Under the pieces are notes generated by a model. The model was not told the origin of the DNA, made no database searches, and saw nothing but the letters and a program-made list of their open reading frames with translations. Made by a program: the position numbers and the translations under genes. Of a stretch of 5,543 bases of DNA, positions 1-5,200 are shown one piece after another. The first letter of the stretch is position 1, and every line of letters starts with the position of its first letter. This DNA is from SKVL01 sp051745565 (GTDB lineage: Bacteria > Patescibacteriota > Minisyncoccia > Phycocordibacterales > CSBR16-193). Location: positions 1 to 5,543 of the forward strand of contig JBNJEF010000039.1 of NCBI GenBank assembly GCA_051745565.1, written 5' to 3'.

Positions 1-237
1 CGTAGAGCTGTTTATGGTGACAGAATCGCCTTGGGATAGAGATCCTGTGCTTGTTCCGGAAAAAACCCTTGTGCTGGTAGCAGTAAGTTCGGTTTGGACG
101 GAGGACTCCCAGGTGGAGAGCTGGTAATAGTCGCCATCAGGGGCGATTTTGGAGACGAATTCCGTCGCCGCGTCCGCGGTTATCGGAAGCAAAAAGAGCG
201 TGATGGTAAAGAAAAAGATTGTTAGGAATTTGTTCAT
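1..237 (-). CDS. Secreted surface protein, N-terminal part (runs off left edge)
   Basis: Reading the minus strand from the ATG at 237-235 gives 79 codons without a stop, continuing past the window edge. The first 23 residues are a classic signal peptide: MNK, then a hydrophobic run rich in F, L, I and T, ending in ADA, a plausible signal peptidase I site. The mature part starts ATEFVSKIAPDGDYYQLSTW and is rich in Ser and Thr (a TATSTRVFSGTSTGS stretch). This pattern of an ATEF start, a D-Y-x-x-L-S-x-W-E segment and then TATSTRVFSG resembles the beginning of large, repeat-containing surface proteins in Parcubacteria genomes. That resemblance is from memory, not a search. The protein is therefore probably exported and displayed or released; its later domains, often beta-helix or adhesin-like in such proteins, are outside the window. 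There is no Shine-Dalgarno site before the ATG. It is transcribed divergently from rplY. Confidence 0.8.
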   Translation of the reverse strand, partial: MNKFLTIFFFTITLFLLPITADAATEFVSKIAPDGDYYQLSTWESSVQTELTATSTRVFSGTSTGSLSQGDSVTINSST

Positions 238-245
238 GATATTAG

Positions 246-293
246 GAAATTTCGAAATTGCGAAATTGCGAAATTTCTTAATTTCACAATTTC
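246..293. repeat. 8-bp tandem repeat embedded in a long AT-rich dyad
   Basis: Positions 246-277 are four 8-bp units in register: GAAATTTC, GAAATTGC, GAAATTGC, GAAATTTC. The outer units are themselves palindromes. The block 254-273 also pairs with 274-293 around a centre at 273/274. Of 20 positions, only 269/278 and 261/286 are mismatched and 268/279 is a G-T pair, so it could extrude as a cruciform or fold as a loopless RNA hairpin. It lies in the divergent spacer, inside the predicted leader of the minus-strand surface gene. It could be a protein binding array, an RNA hairpin controlling that gene, or simple low-complexity DNA expanded by slippage. Confidence 0.75.
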
Positions 294-309
294 TAATTTC
301 ATTAATTAC

Positions 310-318
310 ATTCTATCA
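310..318 (-). promoter_or_regulatory. Candidate extended -10 promoter for the surface protein
   Basis: The minus strand reads TGATAGAAT here, an extended -10 (TGn followed by TAGAAT, 5 of 6 matches to TATAAT). Transcription would begin near position 303, giving a leader of about 65 nt that contains the AT-rich dyad at 246-293. No good -35 is visible; TTGTCT at 337-332 is only a weak candidate with a 16-bp spacer. The call rests on sequence match alone. Confidence 0.4.
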
Positions 319-468
319 TCCTGCCGGAGATAGACAATTGGCGGAGGGGTTTTCTGTAAGAAAAGCGTAAACAGTTTGAGGTTGTAGCGGAGTTTGGCTT
401 TTGTGTGAATAAATTATCGGCGGAATACGAAATGGGCAGGGTTATTGAAATGCTTGATTTTGATTCCC

Positions 469-492
469 TTATATAGTAAAGTCTAGGGCATA
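469..492 (+). promoter_or_regulatory. Candidate -10 and short leader of rplY
   Basis: TATAGT at 472-477 (overlapping TATATA at 470-475) is the best -10 in the 150 bp before rplY. It would place the start of transcription near 484 and leave a leader of only about 9 nt. An AGGG at 485-488 lies four bases from the ATG, close for a Shine-Dalgarno site. TTGAAA at 445-450 could be a -35 but is spaced too widely (21 bp). The rest of 300-468 shows only a small TTTTCT/AGAAAA hairpin (350-364) and no recognisable leader motif. Confidence 0.3.
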
Positions 493-1140
493 ATGTCGGT
501 TTTAAAAACAAAAAAGCGAGAAAAAAAGGATAATTTAAAAGCTCTGAGAAAAGAAGGGTATATTCCCGCCGTATACTATGGCCGAACGCAAAAGTCTACT
601 CCCGTTTCCATACCTAAAAAGGATTTTGAAAAGGTTTGGCGTGAAGCAGGGGAATCATCGGTTGTAACACTGGAAGATGAAGGTAACGGCTCTCTGGATG
701 CTCTGATTCACGATGTGGATCTGGACCCCTTATACAATACCCCTCGTCATGTTGATTTCTACGTCTTTGAGGAAGGGGTAACCATTGAGACAAGCGTGCC
801 TCTGGAGTTCGTGGGGGTGGCGCCTGTAGTTAAGGATAAGAAAGGTATTCTTGTAAAGGTTCTCCATGAGCTCTCTGTCGGATGTATGCCCAGGAATATC
901 CCTTCATATTTGGAAGTTGATATATCCTCTCTTAAGGATTTTGATGATCGTATTCTAGCCGGTGATATACCTCTGCCGGAAGGGGTTGTGCTTAAAGAGG
1001 ATCCTGAAGAAATACTGGCGGCTGTTAACAAACCTCAAGAAGAAGAGCCGGAAGAAGAGGTTGCTGAGGAAGTTGATTTCTCATCCATTGAAGTAGAAAA
1101 GAAAGGCAAGGAAGAAGAGGAAGAACAGGAGGAGTCGTAG
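493..1140 (+). CDS. rplY: 50S ribosomal protein L25 (general stress protein CTC type)
   Basis: This is a 215-residue L25/TL5/CTC protein, which binds 5S rRNA in the central protuberance of the large ribosomal subunit. The N-terminal L25 domain (about residues 1-92) shows the family pattern of a basic start, LRKEGYIPAVYYG at about 18-30, and DLDPLYNTPRHVDFYVF at about 76-92. The C-terminal TL5/CTC domain (about 95-182) includes VPLEFVGVAPVV and a segment around SVGCMPRNIPSYLEVDIS, matching the two-domain long form rather than the short E. coli form. A glutamate-rich tail follows (about 183-215), as in many CTC proteins but here extreme. The ATG at 493 is the first possible start, since an in-frame TAG lies at 484-486. 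pth, a frequent neighbour of long-form L25, is absent; the next gene is a wall hydrolase with its own promoter. It ends in TAG with a T-rich run after it but no terminator hairpin. Confidence 0.95.
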   Translation: MSVLKTKKREKKDNLKALRKEGYIPAVYYGRTQKSTPVSIPKKDFEKVWREAGESSVVTLEDEGNGSLDALIHDVDLDPLYNTPRHVDFYVFEEGVTIETSVPLEFVGVAPVVKDKKGILVKVLHELSVGCMPRNIPSYLEVDISSLKDFDDRILAGDIPLPEGVVLKEDPEEILAAVNKPQEEEPEEEVAEEVDFSSIEVEKKGKEEEEEQEES

Positions 1141-1155
1141 TCTTTTCTTTTAATG

Positions 1156-1164
1156 TGGTATAAT
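1156..1164 (+). promoter_or_regulatory. Strong extended -10 promoter for the wall hydrolase
   Basis: TGGTATAAT is a perfect extended -10 (TGn plus TATAAT). The 17-bp position for a -35 falls on the end of rplY (CGTAGT) and does not match, as expected for an extended -10 promoter. Transcription would begin near 1171. This puts the in-frame ATG at 1153 upstream of the transcript and makes the ATG at 1195 the likely start, with a leader of about 24 nt. Confidence 0.75.
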
Positions 1165-1194
1165 AAAAGCAGACTTGAGTTGAGTCTCTTTTCT

Positions 1195-2562
1195 ATGAGC
1201 TTTCGCGCGTATACTTATTACATCTATCTATCTATCGGAGCTTTTTTGCTCTTAGGTTTTTTCATTTTTGGTACCGGTATACTATCGGCGCAGTATGACG
1301 GAATGTCGGAGGCGGAGCTCCAGAGGGAGCTGGATAAAGTGGAAGAGCAGAGAAAGGAAGCCATAAAGAAAGAACACCAATACAAAACCGAGGCCTCTTC
1401 CATTGAACGTGATATTGCCGTCTTGGAATCACAGATCCAGCAGGCACAGCTGAATATACAGGCCAAGACCATTGCTATCCAACAGCTCGGTGAAGATATA
1501 CACGATAGAACCAAGACCATTGAGGAGCTGGAGGAAGATATAGAGAAGAACCGTGAGCGTTTGGCACATTTACTGCGTGAGAAGAATGAGGTTGATTCAT
1601 ATTCTCTGGCGGAGGTTCTCTTAAGCAACAAGAACCTCTCCGAGTTCTTTGTTGACCACAATGATTTCACCGCCATAAAAGATGCTCTCCATCAGACCCT
1701 GGATGATATACGCTACGCCAGACAGATGACCGCCGAAGAGCGTGAGGAGTTAAATGACAGGAGGGCTCGCGAAATTGATGCAAAAAAGGTGATAGAGGAG
1801 GAGCGAGCCTCTATCAGAAGAAAAGAGTCCGAGAAACAGCGTCTTTTGGAAATGAGTCGCTCTCAAGCCGCGGAGTATGAGCAGATAGCTAACGAGCGTG
1901 AACAGGAAGCCGCCAGAATCAGAAGCGCTATGTTTGCTTTGCGTGATACTGATGATATTCCCTTTGGTGATGCATTGACTTTCGCAAAGAGGGCTCAGCA
2001 AGCGACCGGAATACGTCCCGCCTTTCTTCTGGGAGTTTTCCAACAGGAGTCCGGTCTGCGTGAGGGGAGCTTTGGTGTTAATGTAGGGACTTGTAACAGG
2101 CCGGGCGATGAAAAGGGGTGGCGTGATATTATGCCTGGTCCTGATGATAACTCTTGGCGAGATGATCAGACGGCCTATTTGCAGATAACTAAAAAGTTAG
2201 GACGTGACCCTGATACTCAACCGCTCTCCTGTCCTTGGAACGGGGGATGGGGAGGAGCCATGGGCCCGGCTCAGTTCATTCCGACCACTTGGGGTAATAT
2301 GGAAAACAGAGTAGCTAATGCGGTGGGAACTTCGGTTGCGGATCCGTGGAATCCCGAGCATGCCTTTATGGCTTCCGCTATGTATTTGGCTGATCTGGGA
2401 GCTGCCGGTGGCGGGTATACCGCCGAGAGGAATGCGGCTTGTAGATATTATTCCGGAAGACCATGCGATAGCGGTAATCCTCCCAATAGTTTCTACGGTG
2501 ATGGTGTTATGCAGAATGCTTCAAACCTTCAGAGGGATATAGATGTTTTAGATAGTATATAA
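1195..2562 (+). CDS. Secreted coiled-coil lytic transglycosylase (EnvC/PcsB-like coiled coil plus SLT-type domain)
   Basis: The 455-residue protein has three parts. Residues 9-32 are a hydrophobic signal peptide or anchor ending ILSA-Q. Residues 37 to about 248 are a long Glu/Lys/Arg/Gln-rich coiled coil. Its middle (135-172: SYSLAEVLLSNKNLSEFF, then a turn and a second helix) matches the hairpin tip of EnvC, PcsB and CwlO coiled coils, which in known members dock on FtsX. Residues 253-455 form a lytic transglycosylase-like domain: catalytic Glu285 in FQQES, GAMGPAQFIPTTW at about 354-366 as in SLT/MltB-type enzymes, and a late AACRYYSGR motif. It probably cleaves peptidoglycan glycan strands outside the membrane. 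All four cysteines (300, 346, 416, 424) lie in the catalytic domain, suggesting disulfides. An upstream in-frame ATG at 1153 would add 14 residues, but the promoter at 1156-1164 lies inside that extension; there is no clear Shine-Dalgarno site for either. The FtsEX link is inference from the coiled coil. Confidence 0.88.
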   Translation: MSFRAYTYYIYLSIGAFLLLGFFIFGTGILSAQYDGMSEAELQRELDKVEEQRKEAIKKEHQYKTEASSIERDIAVLESQIQQAQLNIQAKTIAIQQLGEDIHDRTKTIEELEEDIEKNRERLAHLLREKNEVDSYSLAEVLLSNKNLSEFFVDHNDFTAIKDALHQTLDDIRYARQMTAEEREELNDRRAREIDAKKVIEEERASIRRKESEKQRLLEMSRSQAAEYEQIANEREQEAARIRSAMFALRDTDDIPFGDALTFAKRAQQATGIRPAFLLGVFQQESGLREGSFGVNVGTCNRPGDEKGWRDIMPGPDDNSWRDDQTAYLQITKKLGRDPDTQPLSCPWNGGWGGAMGPAQFIPTTWGNMENRVANAVGTSVADPWNPEHAFMASAMYLADLGAAGGGYTAERNAACRYYSGRPCDSGNPPNSFYGDGVMQNASNLQRDIDVLDSI

Positions 2563-2593
2563 ATATTAAAATTTTTAAGATATTTTGATATTT
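2561..2593 (+). terminator. All-AT hairpin at the end of the hydrolase gene
   Basis: AAATATTAAAAT (2561-2572) pairs with ATTTTGATATTT (2582-2593): 12 pairs including one G-U, with a 9-nt loop. It starts within the stop codon. It has no GC core and no T-run after it, so it is a poor intrinsic terminator. It may instead protect the 3' end, or be a chance product of the AT-rich sequence that begins here. Confidence 0.25.
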
Positions 2594-2602
2594 GGTAAAC
2601 AA

Positions 2603-2614
2603 GTTGCAAAATAC
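2603..2614 (+). repeat. Left copy of direct repeat flanking the ATPase cassette
   Basis: GTTGCAAAATAC here recurs as GTTGCAAAAATAC (one extra A) at 3818-3830, on the other side of the ATPase gene and in the same orientation. The repeat brackets about 1.2 kb containing the promoter, palindromes and gene. It could be a target duplication or recombination scar; the TTGCAA core also fits a -35 element in both places. Confidence 0.5.
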
Positions 2615-2632
2615 CTAAATTTAGGTTATTTT
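2604..2632 (+). promoter_or_regulatory. Candidate promoter of the ATPase gene
   Basis: TTGCAA (2604-2609, 4 of 6 matches to TTGACA) and TATTTT (2627-2632, 4 of 6) are separated by exactly 17 bp. Transcription would start near 2639, inside the second palindrome. The hexamers are modest, and the call rests on the ideal spacing and on the palindromes being centred on it. Confidence 0.4.
2613..2626. promoter_or_regulatory. Perfect 14-bp palindrome in the promoter spacer (candidate operator)
   Basis: ACCTAAATTTAGGT is its own reverse complement over 14 bp. It fills the spacer between the candidate -35 and -10 of the ATPase promoter, a typical place for a repressor or a MerR-type activator. Its half-site CCTAAA resembles the half-site CCCTAAAA of the palindrome immediately downstream. 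Confidence 0.55.
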
Positions 2633-2654
2633 AGGGATTGAATTCCCTAAAATA
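2627..2654. promoter_or_regulatory. 11-bp inverted repeat over the -10 and start site (candidate operator)
   Basis: TATTTTAGGGA (2627-2637) and TCCCTAAAATA (2644-2654) are perfect inverted arms with a 6-bp centre, TTGAAT. The site directly abuts the 14-bp palindrome and covers the candidate -10 and predicted start of transcription. A dimeric DNA-binding protein could occlude the promoter here. If transcription starts further upstream, the same sequence would form an 11-bp RNA hairpin in the leader, ending 10 bp before the Shine-Dalgarno site. Confidence 0.6.
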
Positions 2655-2664
2655 GGTGTAAAAA

Positions 2665-2669
2665 AGGGA
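2665..2669 (+). promoter_or_regulatory. Shine-Dalgarno site of the ATPase gene
   Basis: AGGGA lies nine bases before the ATG at 2679 (a second ATG follows at once at 2682). It is the only well-spaced Shine-Dalgarno-like site among the genes in this window; the core genes have weak sites or none, which sets this gene apart. Confidence 0.5.
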
Positions 2670-2678
2670 TTTTGTATT

Positions 2679-3806
2679 ATGATGAAGTATCAGAGGAAAT
2701 TAAATAAGGTTATTAAGAAAAATTTTTTTAAAGGAAAAGTTGTAATTATAGCGGGTGCCAGAAGAGTTGGTAAGACAACTTTGGCATTGGATATATTAAA
2801 AGATTATTCGGATAAAAATATTGTGCGTTTTAATTGTGATAATCCGGATGAGAGATCACTGCTTAATGATAAAAACATTGAATCTCTGAATAGATTAATT
2901 GGCGACGCGGAGATAGTTTTTATAGATGAAGGACAGAAGGTTTTGACGATTGGGCAAACTTTGAAGCTGTTGGTCGATCAACATGTAGAAAAAAAACAAA
3001 TAATCGTTACCGGTTCGTCAAGTTTTAATTTACTGGATGAAACCGAGGAAGCTTTAACAGGAAGAAAGTTTGTTTATCATCTTTATCCTCTTAGTTTTGA
3101 TGAGATTTTCTCTTCTGGTGGTTTTTTGCGGTTAAAAAAAGAATTGGAGAATTTTATGATCTTTGGGAATTATCCGGAAGTGGTAAATGCGGAAACTTTT
3201 ATTGCCAAAGCTGAAAACTTGAAGAATCTTTCAAATAGTTATTTGTATAAGGATATTTTGGAGTTTCAACAGGTTAAAAGTTCTGATTTTTTAAGACTTT
3301 TATTAAAAGCTTTGGCTCTACAGATAGGTTCTGAAGTTTCTTATTCGGAAATTTCTCGAATGTTGGGTGTGGATAAAAAAACGGTTGAAAGATATGTTGA
3401 TCTTTTAGAAAAGAATTATATAATTTTTCGTTTACCTCCGTATTTTTCAAATCCAAGAAAAGAAATATCTAAATTAAGAAAGATATATTTTTATGACATT
3501 GGTATAAGGAATGCGATCATAAATAACTTCAATTCTCTTGATTCAAGAGATGATGGAGGTAGGTTGTGGGAAAATCTGGCTATTGTAGAGCGCTTGAAAT
3601 ATCAAGCTTATAGACAGATATATTCAAATAATTATTTTTGGCGATCATATAACTTATCAGAGGTTGACTGGGTTGAAGAGCGTGGTGGAAAGGTTTGCGG
3701 TTTTGAAATAAAATGGAGTAAAAAAAAGACTTCACCACCTAAAAGCTGGAAAGGAGATGAATATAAAGTTATCACACCGGAGGATATTGAGGGCTTTATT
3801 TTTTAG
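2679..3806 (+). CDS. AAA ATPase with DUF4143 / PD-(D/E)XK-like C-terminus
   Basis: This 375-residue protein has the full layout of the AAA_14/DUF4143 ATPase family. Walker A is GARRVGKT (26-33). Walker B is VFIDE (80-84) with Gln86 following. A sensor-1-like IIVTGSSS spans 108-115, then LTGR (Arg129) and YPLSFDEI (135-142). A winged-helix-like segment at about 219-256 (SYSEISRMLGVDKKTVERY) follows. The C-terminal DUF4143 region has E328-V-D330 and, 12 residues later, E343-I-K345, fitting the D...ExK catalytic pattern of PD-(D/E)XK nucleases. The cellular role of the family is not established; nucleic-acid processing or defence is inference. The gene is far AT-richer than its neighbours (14 G+C of 60 at 3421-3480, against 32 of 60 at 2101-2160). 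It has its own palindrome-rich promoter and sits between flanking direct repeats, all suggesting lateral acquisition. It appears intact. No partner gene is attached. Confidence 0.9.
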   Translation: MMKYQRKLNKVIKKNFFKGKVVIIAGARRVGKTTLALDILKDYSDKNIVRFNCDNPDERSLLNDKNIESLNRLIGDAEIVFIDEGQKVLTIGQTLKLLVDQHVEKKQIIVTGSSSFNLLDETEEALTGRKFVYHLYPLSFDEIFSSGGFLRLKKELENFMIFGNYPEVVNAETFIAKAENLKNLSNSYLYKDILEFQQVKSSDFLRLLLKALALQIGSEVSYSEISRMLGVDKKTVERYVDLLEKNYIIFRLPPYFSNPRKEISKLRKIYFYDIGIRNAIINNFNSLDSRDDGGRLWENLAIVERLKYQAYRQIYSNNYFWRSYNLSEVDWVEERGGKVCGFEIKWSKKKTSPPKSWKGDEYKVITPEDIEGFIF

Positions 3807-3817
3807 CCGGGTTTTTT

Positions 3818-3830
3818 GTTGCAAAAATAC
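3818..3830 (+). repeat. Right copy of direct repeat flanking the ATPase cassette
   Basis: GTTGCAAAAATAC matches 2603-2614 except for one added A. It starts 12 bp after the ATPase stop codon, following a T6 run. TTGCAA at 3819-3824 could also serve as a -35 for rpmE, with TGGTAGTGT at 3839-3847 as a poor extended -10 at 17-bp spacing. Confidence 0.5.
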
Positions 3831-3897
3831 TGAAACTCTGGTAGTGTTTATAGGAATTTAATTTCAAATATTGTTTAGATTCAATAATTTTTAAACT

Positions 3898-4116
3898 ATG
3901 AAAAAAGAAATACATCCGAAATATCATGATAAAGTAACCGTAAAATGCGCTTGCGGAAATACTTTTACGGTTGGATCTACCAAAGAGGATATCTCTGTAG
4001 AGGTCTGCTCCAACTGCCATCCTTTCTATACCGGTCAAGAAAAGGTTATGGATACCGCCGGAAGGGTTGATAAGTTCAGGAAAAGACAGGAAGCGGCAAA
4101 AGAGCTCAAAAAGTAA
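3898..4116 (+). CDS. rpmE: 50S ribosomal protein L31, zinc-binding type
   Basis: This 72-residue protein is a full-length L31, which sits on the large subunit and bridges the central protuberance to the 30S head. It opens with MKKEIHPKYHDKV. It carries the four zinc ligands of the C+ form, Cys17 and Cys19 (CAC) and Cys37 and Cys40 (CSNC), followed by HPFYTGQEK and DTAGRVDKF, both hallmarks of the family. The tail is Lys/Glu-rich. The ATG is the first possible start because an in-frame TAA lies at 3892-3894. No Shine-Dalgarno site precedes it; the leader is A/T only near the start (TTTTTAAACT). The gene is followed by a strong terminator and then prfA, the rpmE-prfA order seen in many bacteria. 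Base composition returns here to that of the core genes. Confidence 0.96.
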   Translation: MKKEIHPKYHDKVTVKCACGNTFTVGSTKEDISVEVCSNCHPFYTGQEKVMDTAGRVDKFRKRQEAAKELKK

Positions 4117-4122
4117 CAGAAG

Positions 4123-4178
4123 AACCCGAACAGATCTAGCGTGGCTTTTTGCCGTTTGGATGTTCGGGTTTTTATTTT
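4123..4178 (+). terminator. Strong Y-shaped intrinsic terminator after rpmE
   Basis: AACCCGAACA (4123-4132) pairs perfectly with TGTTCGGGTT (4161-4170), followed at once by TTTATTTT. Inside the large loop a second small stem, GGC-TTTTT-GCC (4143-4153), gives a forked shape. The T-run ends only six bases before the prfA ATG at 4185, so this terminator must limit how much prfA is made by read-through from rpmE. Confidence 0.85.
4149..4178 (+). promoter_or_regulatory. Possible leaderless promoter for prfA overlapping the terminator
   Basis: TTGCCG (4149-4154) and TATTTT (4173-4178) are spaced 18 bp. The seventh base after the -10 is the A of the prfA ATG, which would give a leaderless message. 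The hexamers match consensus at only 4 of 6 positions each, and TATTTT is also part of the terminator T-run, so this is speculative. Confidence 0.25.
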
Positions 4179-4184
4179 AATACT

Positions 4185-5189
4185 ATGAAACTGGAGGAAT
4201 TCAAGGAGAATAAAAAGACCGAGTACTTGGCTTCTGCTTACGAGGATCTGGAAAAGGAGATATCGGGGCTAAAAGAGATGTCCGAAAATGACAGCTCTAT
4301 GAAGGATCTGGTATCTGAGGAGGTAGAGGATCTGGAAAGGCAGAAGTCGGAATTATGGAGGCAGATGGAGGATATAGTAAAGGCGGATAAGGATAAAGAA
4401 GAAGAGGAGAAAAAGCACCCTTCAGAGATCGTTCTGGAGATACGAGCCGGAGCAGGGGGAGAGGAGGCCGCTCTATTTGCTTCTGATCTTGCATATATGT
4501 ATGAGAGGTATGCCGAAAAAAGAGGCTGGGGTTTTAGAGCGCTTGATACTTCCTTAGGCAGTGCCGGGGGATACAAGGAGGCATCTTTTGAGATAAAGGG
4601 TAAAGATGTTTACAAAGATCTCCAGTTTGAGACCGGAGTTCACAGAGTTCAAAGAATACCTGAGACCGAGAGTAAGGGGAGGATACATACTTCAACCGCT
4701 TCGGTGGCTATTCTTCCCATTTTTAAAAGAAGTCAGGTCAATATAGATCCGTCGGATCTAGATATAGGTTTTTCTCGTTCGGGAGGTGCCGGAGGGCAGA
4801 ACGTCAATAAAGTGGAGTCGGCGGTTCACTTAACTCACAAGCCGACCGGAATAATGATAAGGTGCACCGTTGAGAGGAGTCAGCATAAGAACAGAGAGAT
4901 GGCTATGAGTATTTTGCAAGCCAAGCTTGAAGAGTTACAGAGAGAAAAAGAAGAGAGCGAGTATGCCGATAAACGGAAGAACCAGATAGGAACGGGAGAC
5001 AGATCCGAGAAGATCCGCACTTACAACTTCCCTCAAGATAGAATAACCGATCACAGGATAAAGAAGAGCTGGCACGGGGTGGAGGAGGTACTAAAAGGCG
5101 AAATGGACTCTATTATTGAAACCTATAAAGAGACAGTTTCAAACGAGGGTGCTTTAGATGAAAGTTCTGAAAACTCCGAAACCTCTTAA
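4185..5189 (+). CDS. prfA: Peptide chain release factor 1 (RF1)
   Basis: This is a 334-residue class I release factor that ends translation at UAA and UAG. The codon-reading tripeptide is P159-E-T161 in the context HRVQRIPETESKGRIHTS, a PxT motif as in RF1 and not the SPF of RF2. The catalytic GGQ is at 203-205 (SGGAGGQNVNKVESA), and the downstream ERSQHKNREMAMSILQAKL, TGDRSEKIRTYNFPQ and ITDHRI blocks are all present. It is somewhat shorter than usual (about 360), with the loss mainly in N-terminal domain 1. The frame extends upstream to a TTG at 4149, but that lies inside the rpmE terminator, so the ATG at 4185 is chosen. There is no Shine-Dalgarno site before it. prmC, which methylates the GGQ glutamine and often follows prfA, is not next; a 183-bp gap and an unrelated gene follow. 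Confidence 0.95.
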   Translation: MKLEEFKENKKTEYLASAYEDLEKEISGLKEMSENDSSMKDLVSEEVEDLERQKSELWRQMEDIVKADKDKEEEEKKHPSEIVLEIRAGAGGEEAALFASDLAYMYERYAEKRGWGFRALDTSLGSAGGYKEASFEIKGKDVYKDLQFETGVHRVQRIPETESKGRIHTSTASVAILPIFKRSQVNIDPSDLDIGFSRSGGAGGQNVNKVESAVHLTHKPTGIMIRCTVERSQHKNREMAMSILQAKLEELQREKEESEYADKRKNQIGTGDRSEKIRTYNFPQDRITDHRIKKSWHGVEEVLKGEMDSIIETYKETVSNEGALDESSENSETS

Positions 5190-5200
5190 ATCCTGAATAA

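Noticed and set aside
149..370. Plus-strand ORF of 73 codons
   Set aside because: Its first part is antisense to the minus-strand signal-peptide protein, and the rest translates the AT-rich repeat into low-complexity sequence.
432..476. 14-codon ORF just before rplY as a possible leader peptide
   Set aside because: It ends on the likely -10 of rplY, so it would not be on the rplY transcript, and it shows no amino-acid run typical of attenuators.
302..511. Minus-strand ORF of 69 codons between the surface gene and rplY
   Set aside because: It overlaps the rplY start and regulatory region, shows no recognisable motif and no initiation signal.
1036..1140. GAA/GAG-rich stretch at the end of rplY as a simple-sequence repeat
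   Set aside because: It encodes the acidic tail typical of CTC-type L25; no exact repeat unit or sign of slippage is visible.
1224..1676. Minus-strand ORF of 150 codons, Ser-rich
   Set aside because: It is the antisense reading of the coiled-coil coding region, whose GAG/GAA codons become Ser/Leu/Phe codons on the other strand.
1750..2043. Minus-strand ORF of 97 codons
   Set aside because: It is antisense to the well-supported hydrolase, with no domain pattern and no start signal.
3792..3817. GGCT/AGCC stem followed by GGG and T6 as a terminator of the ATPase gene
   Set aside because: The stem is only four pairs, the loop is AT-rich, and the T-run is separated from the stem by GGG, so it is too weak to call.
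3866..3896. Small inverted repeats (TATTG/CAATA and GTTTA/TAAAC) before rpmE as an L31 autoregulatory leader
   Set aside because: The arms are five bases each, overlapping and entirely in AT-rich DNA; there is no match to a known ribosomal-protein leader.
4149..4184. Upstream TTG start extending RF1 by 12 residues
   Set aside because: The extension is encoded by the rpmE terminator hairpin and its T-run and does not match RF1 N-termini.
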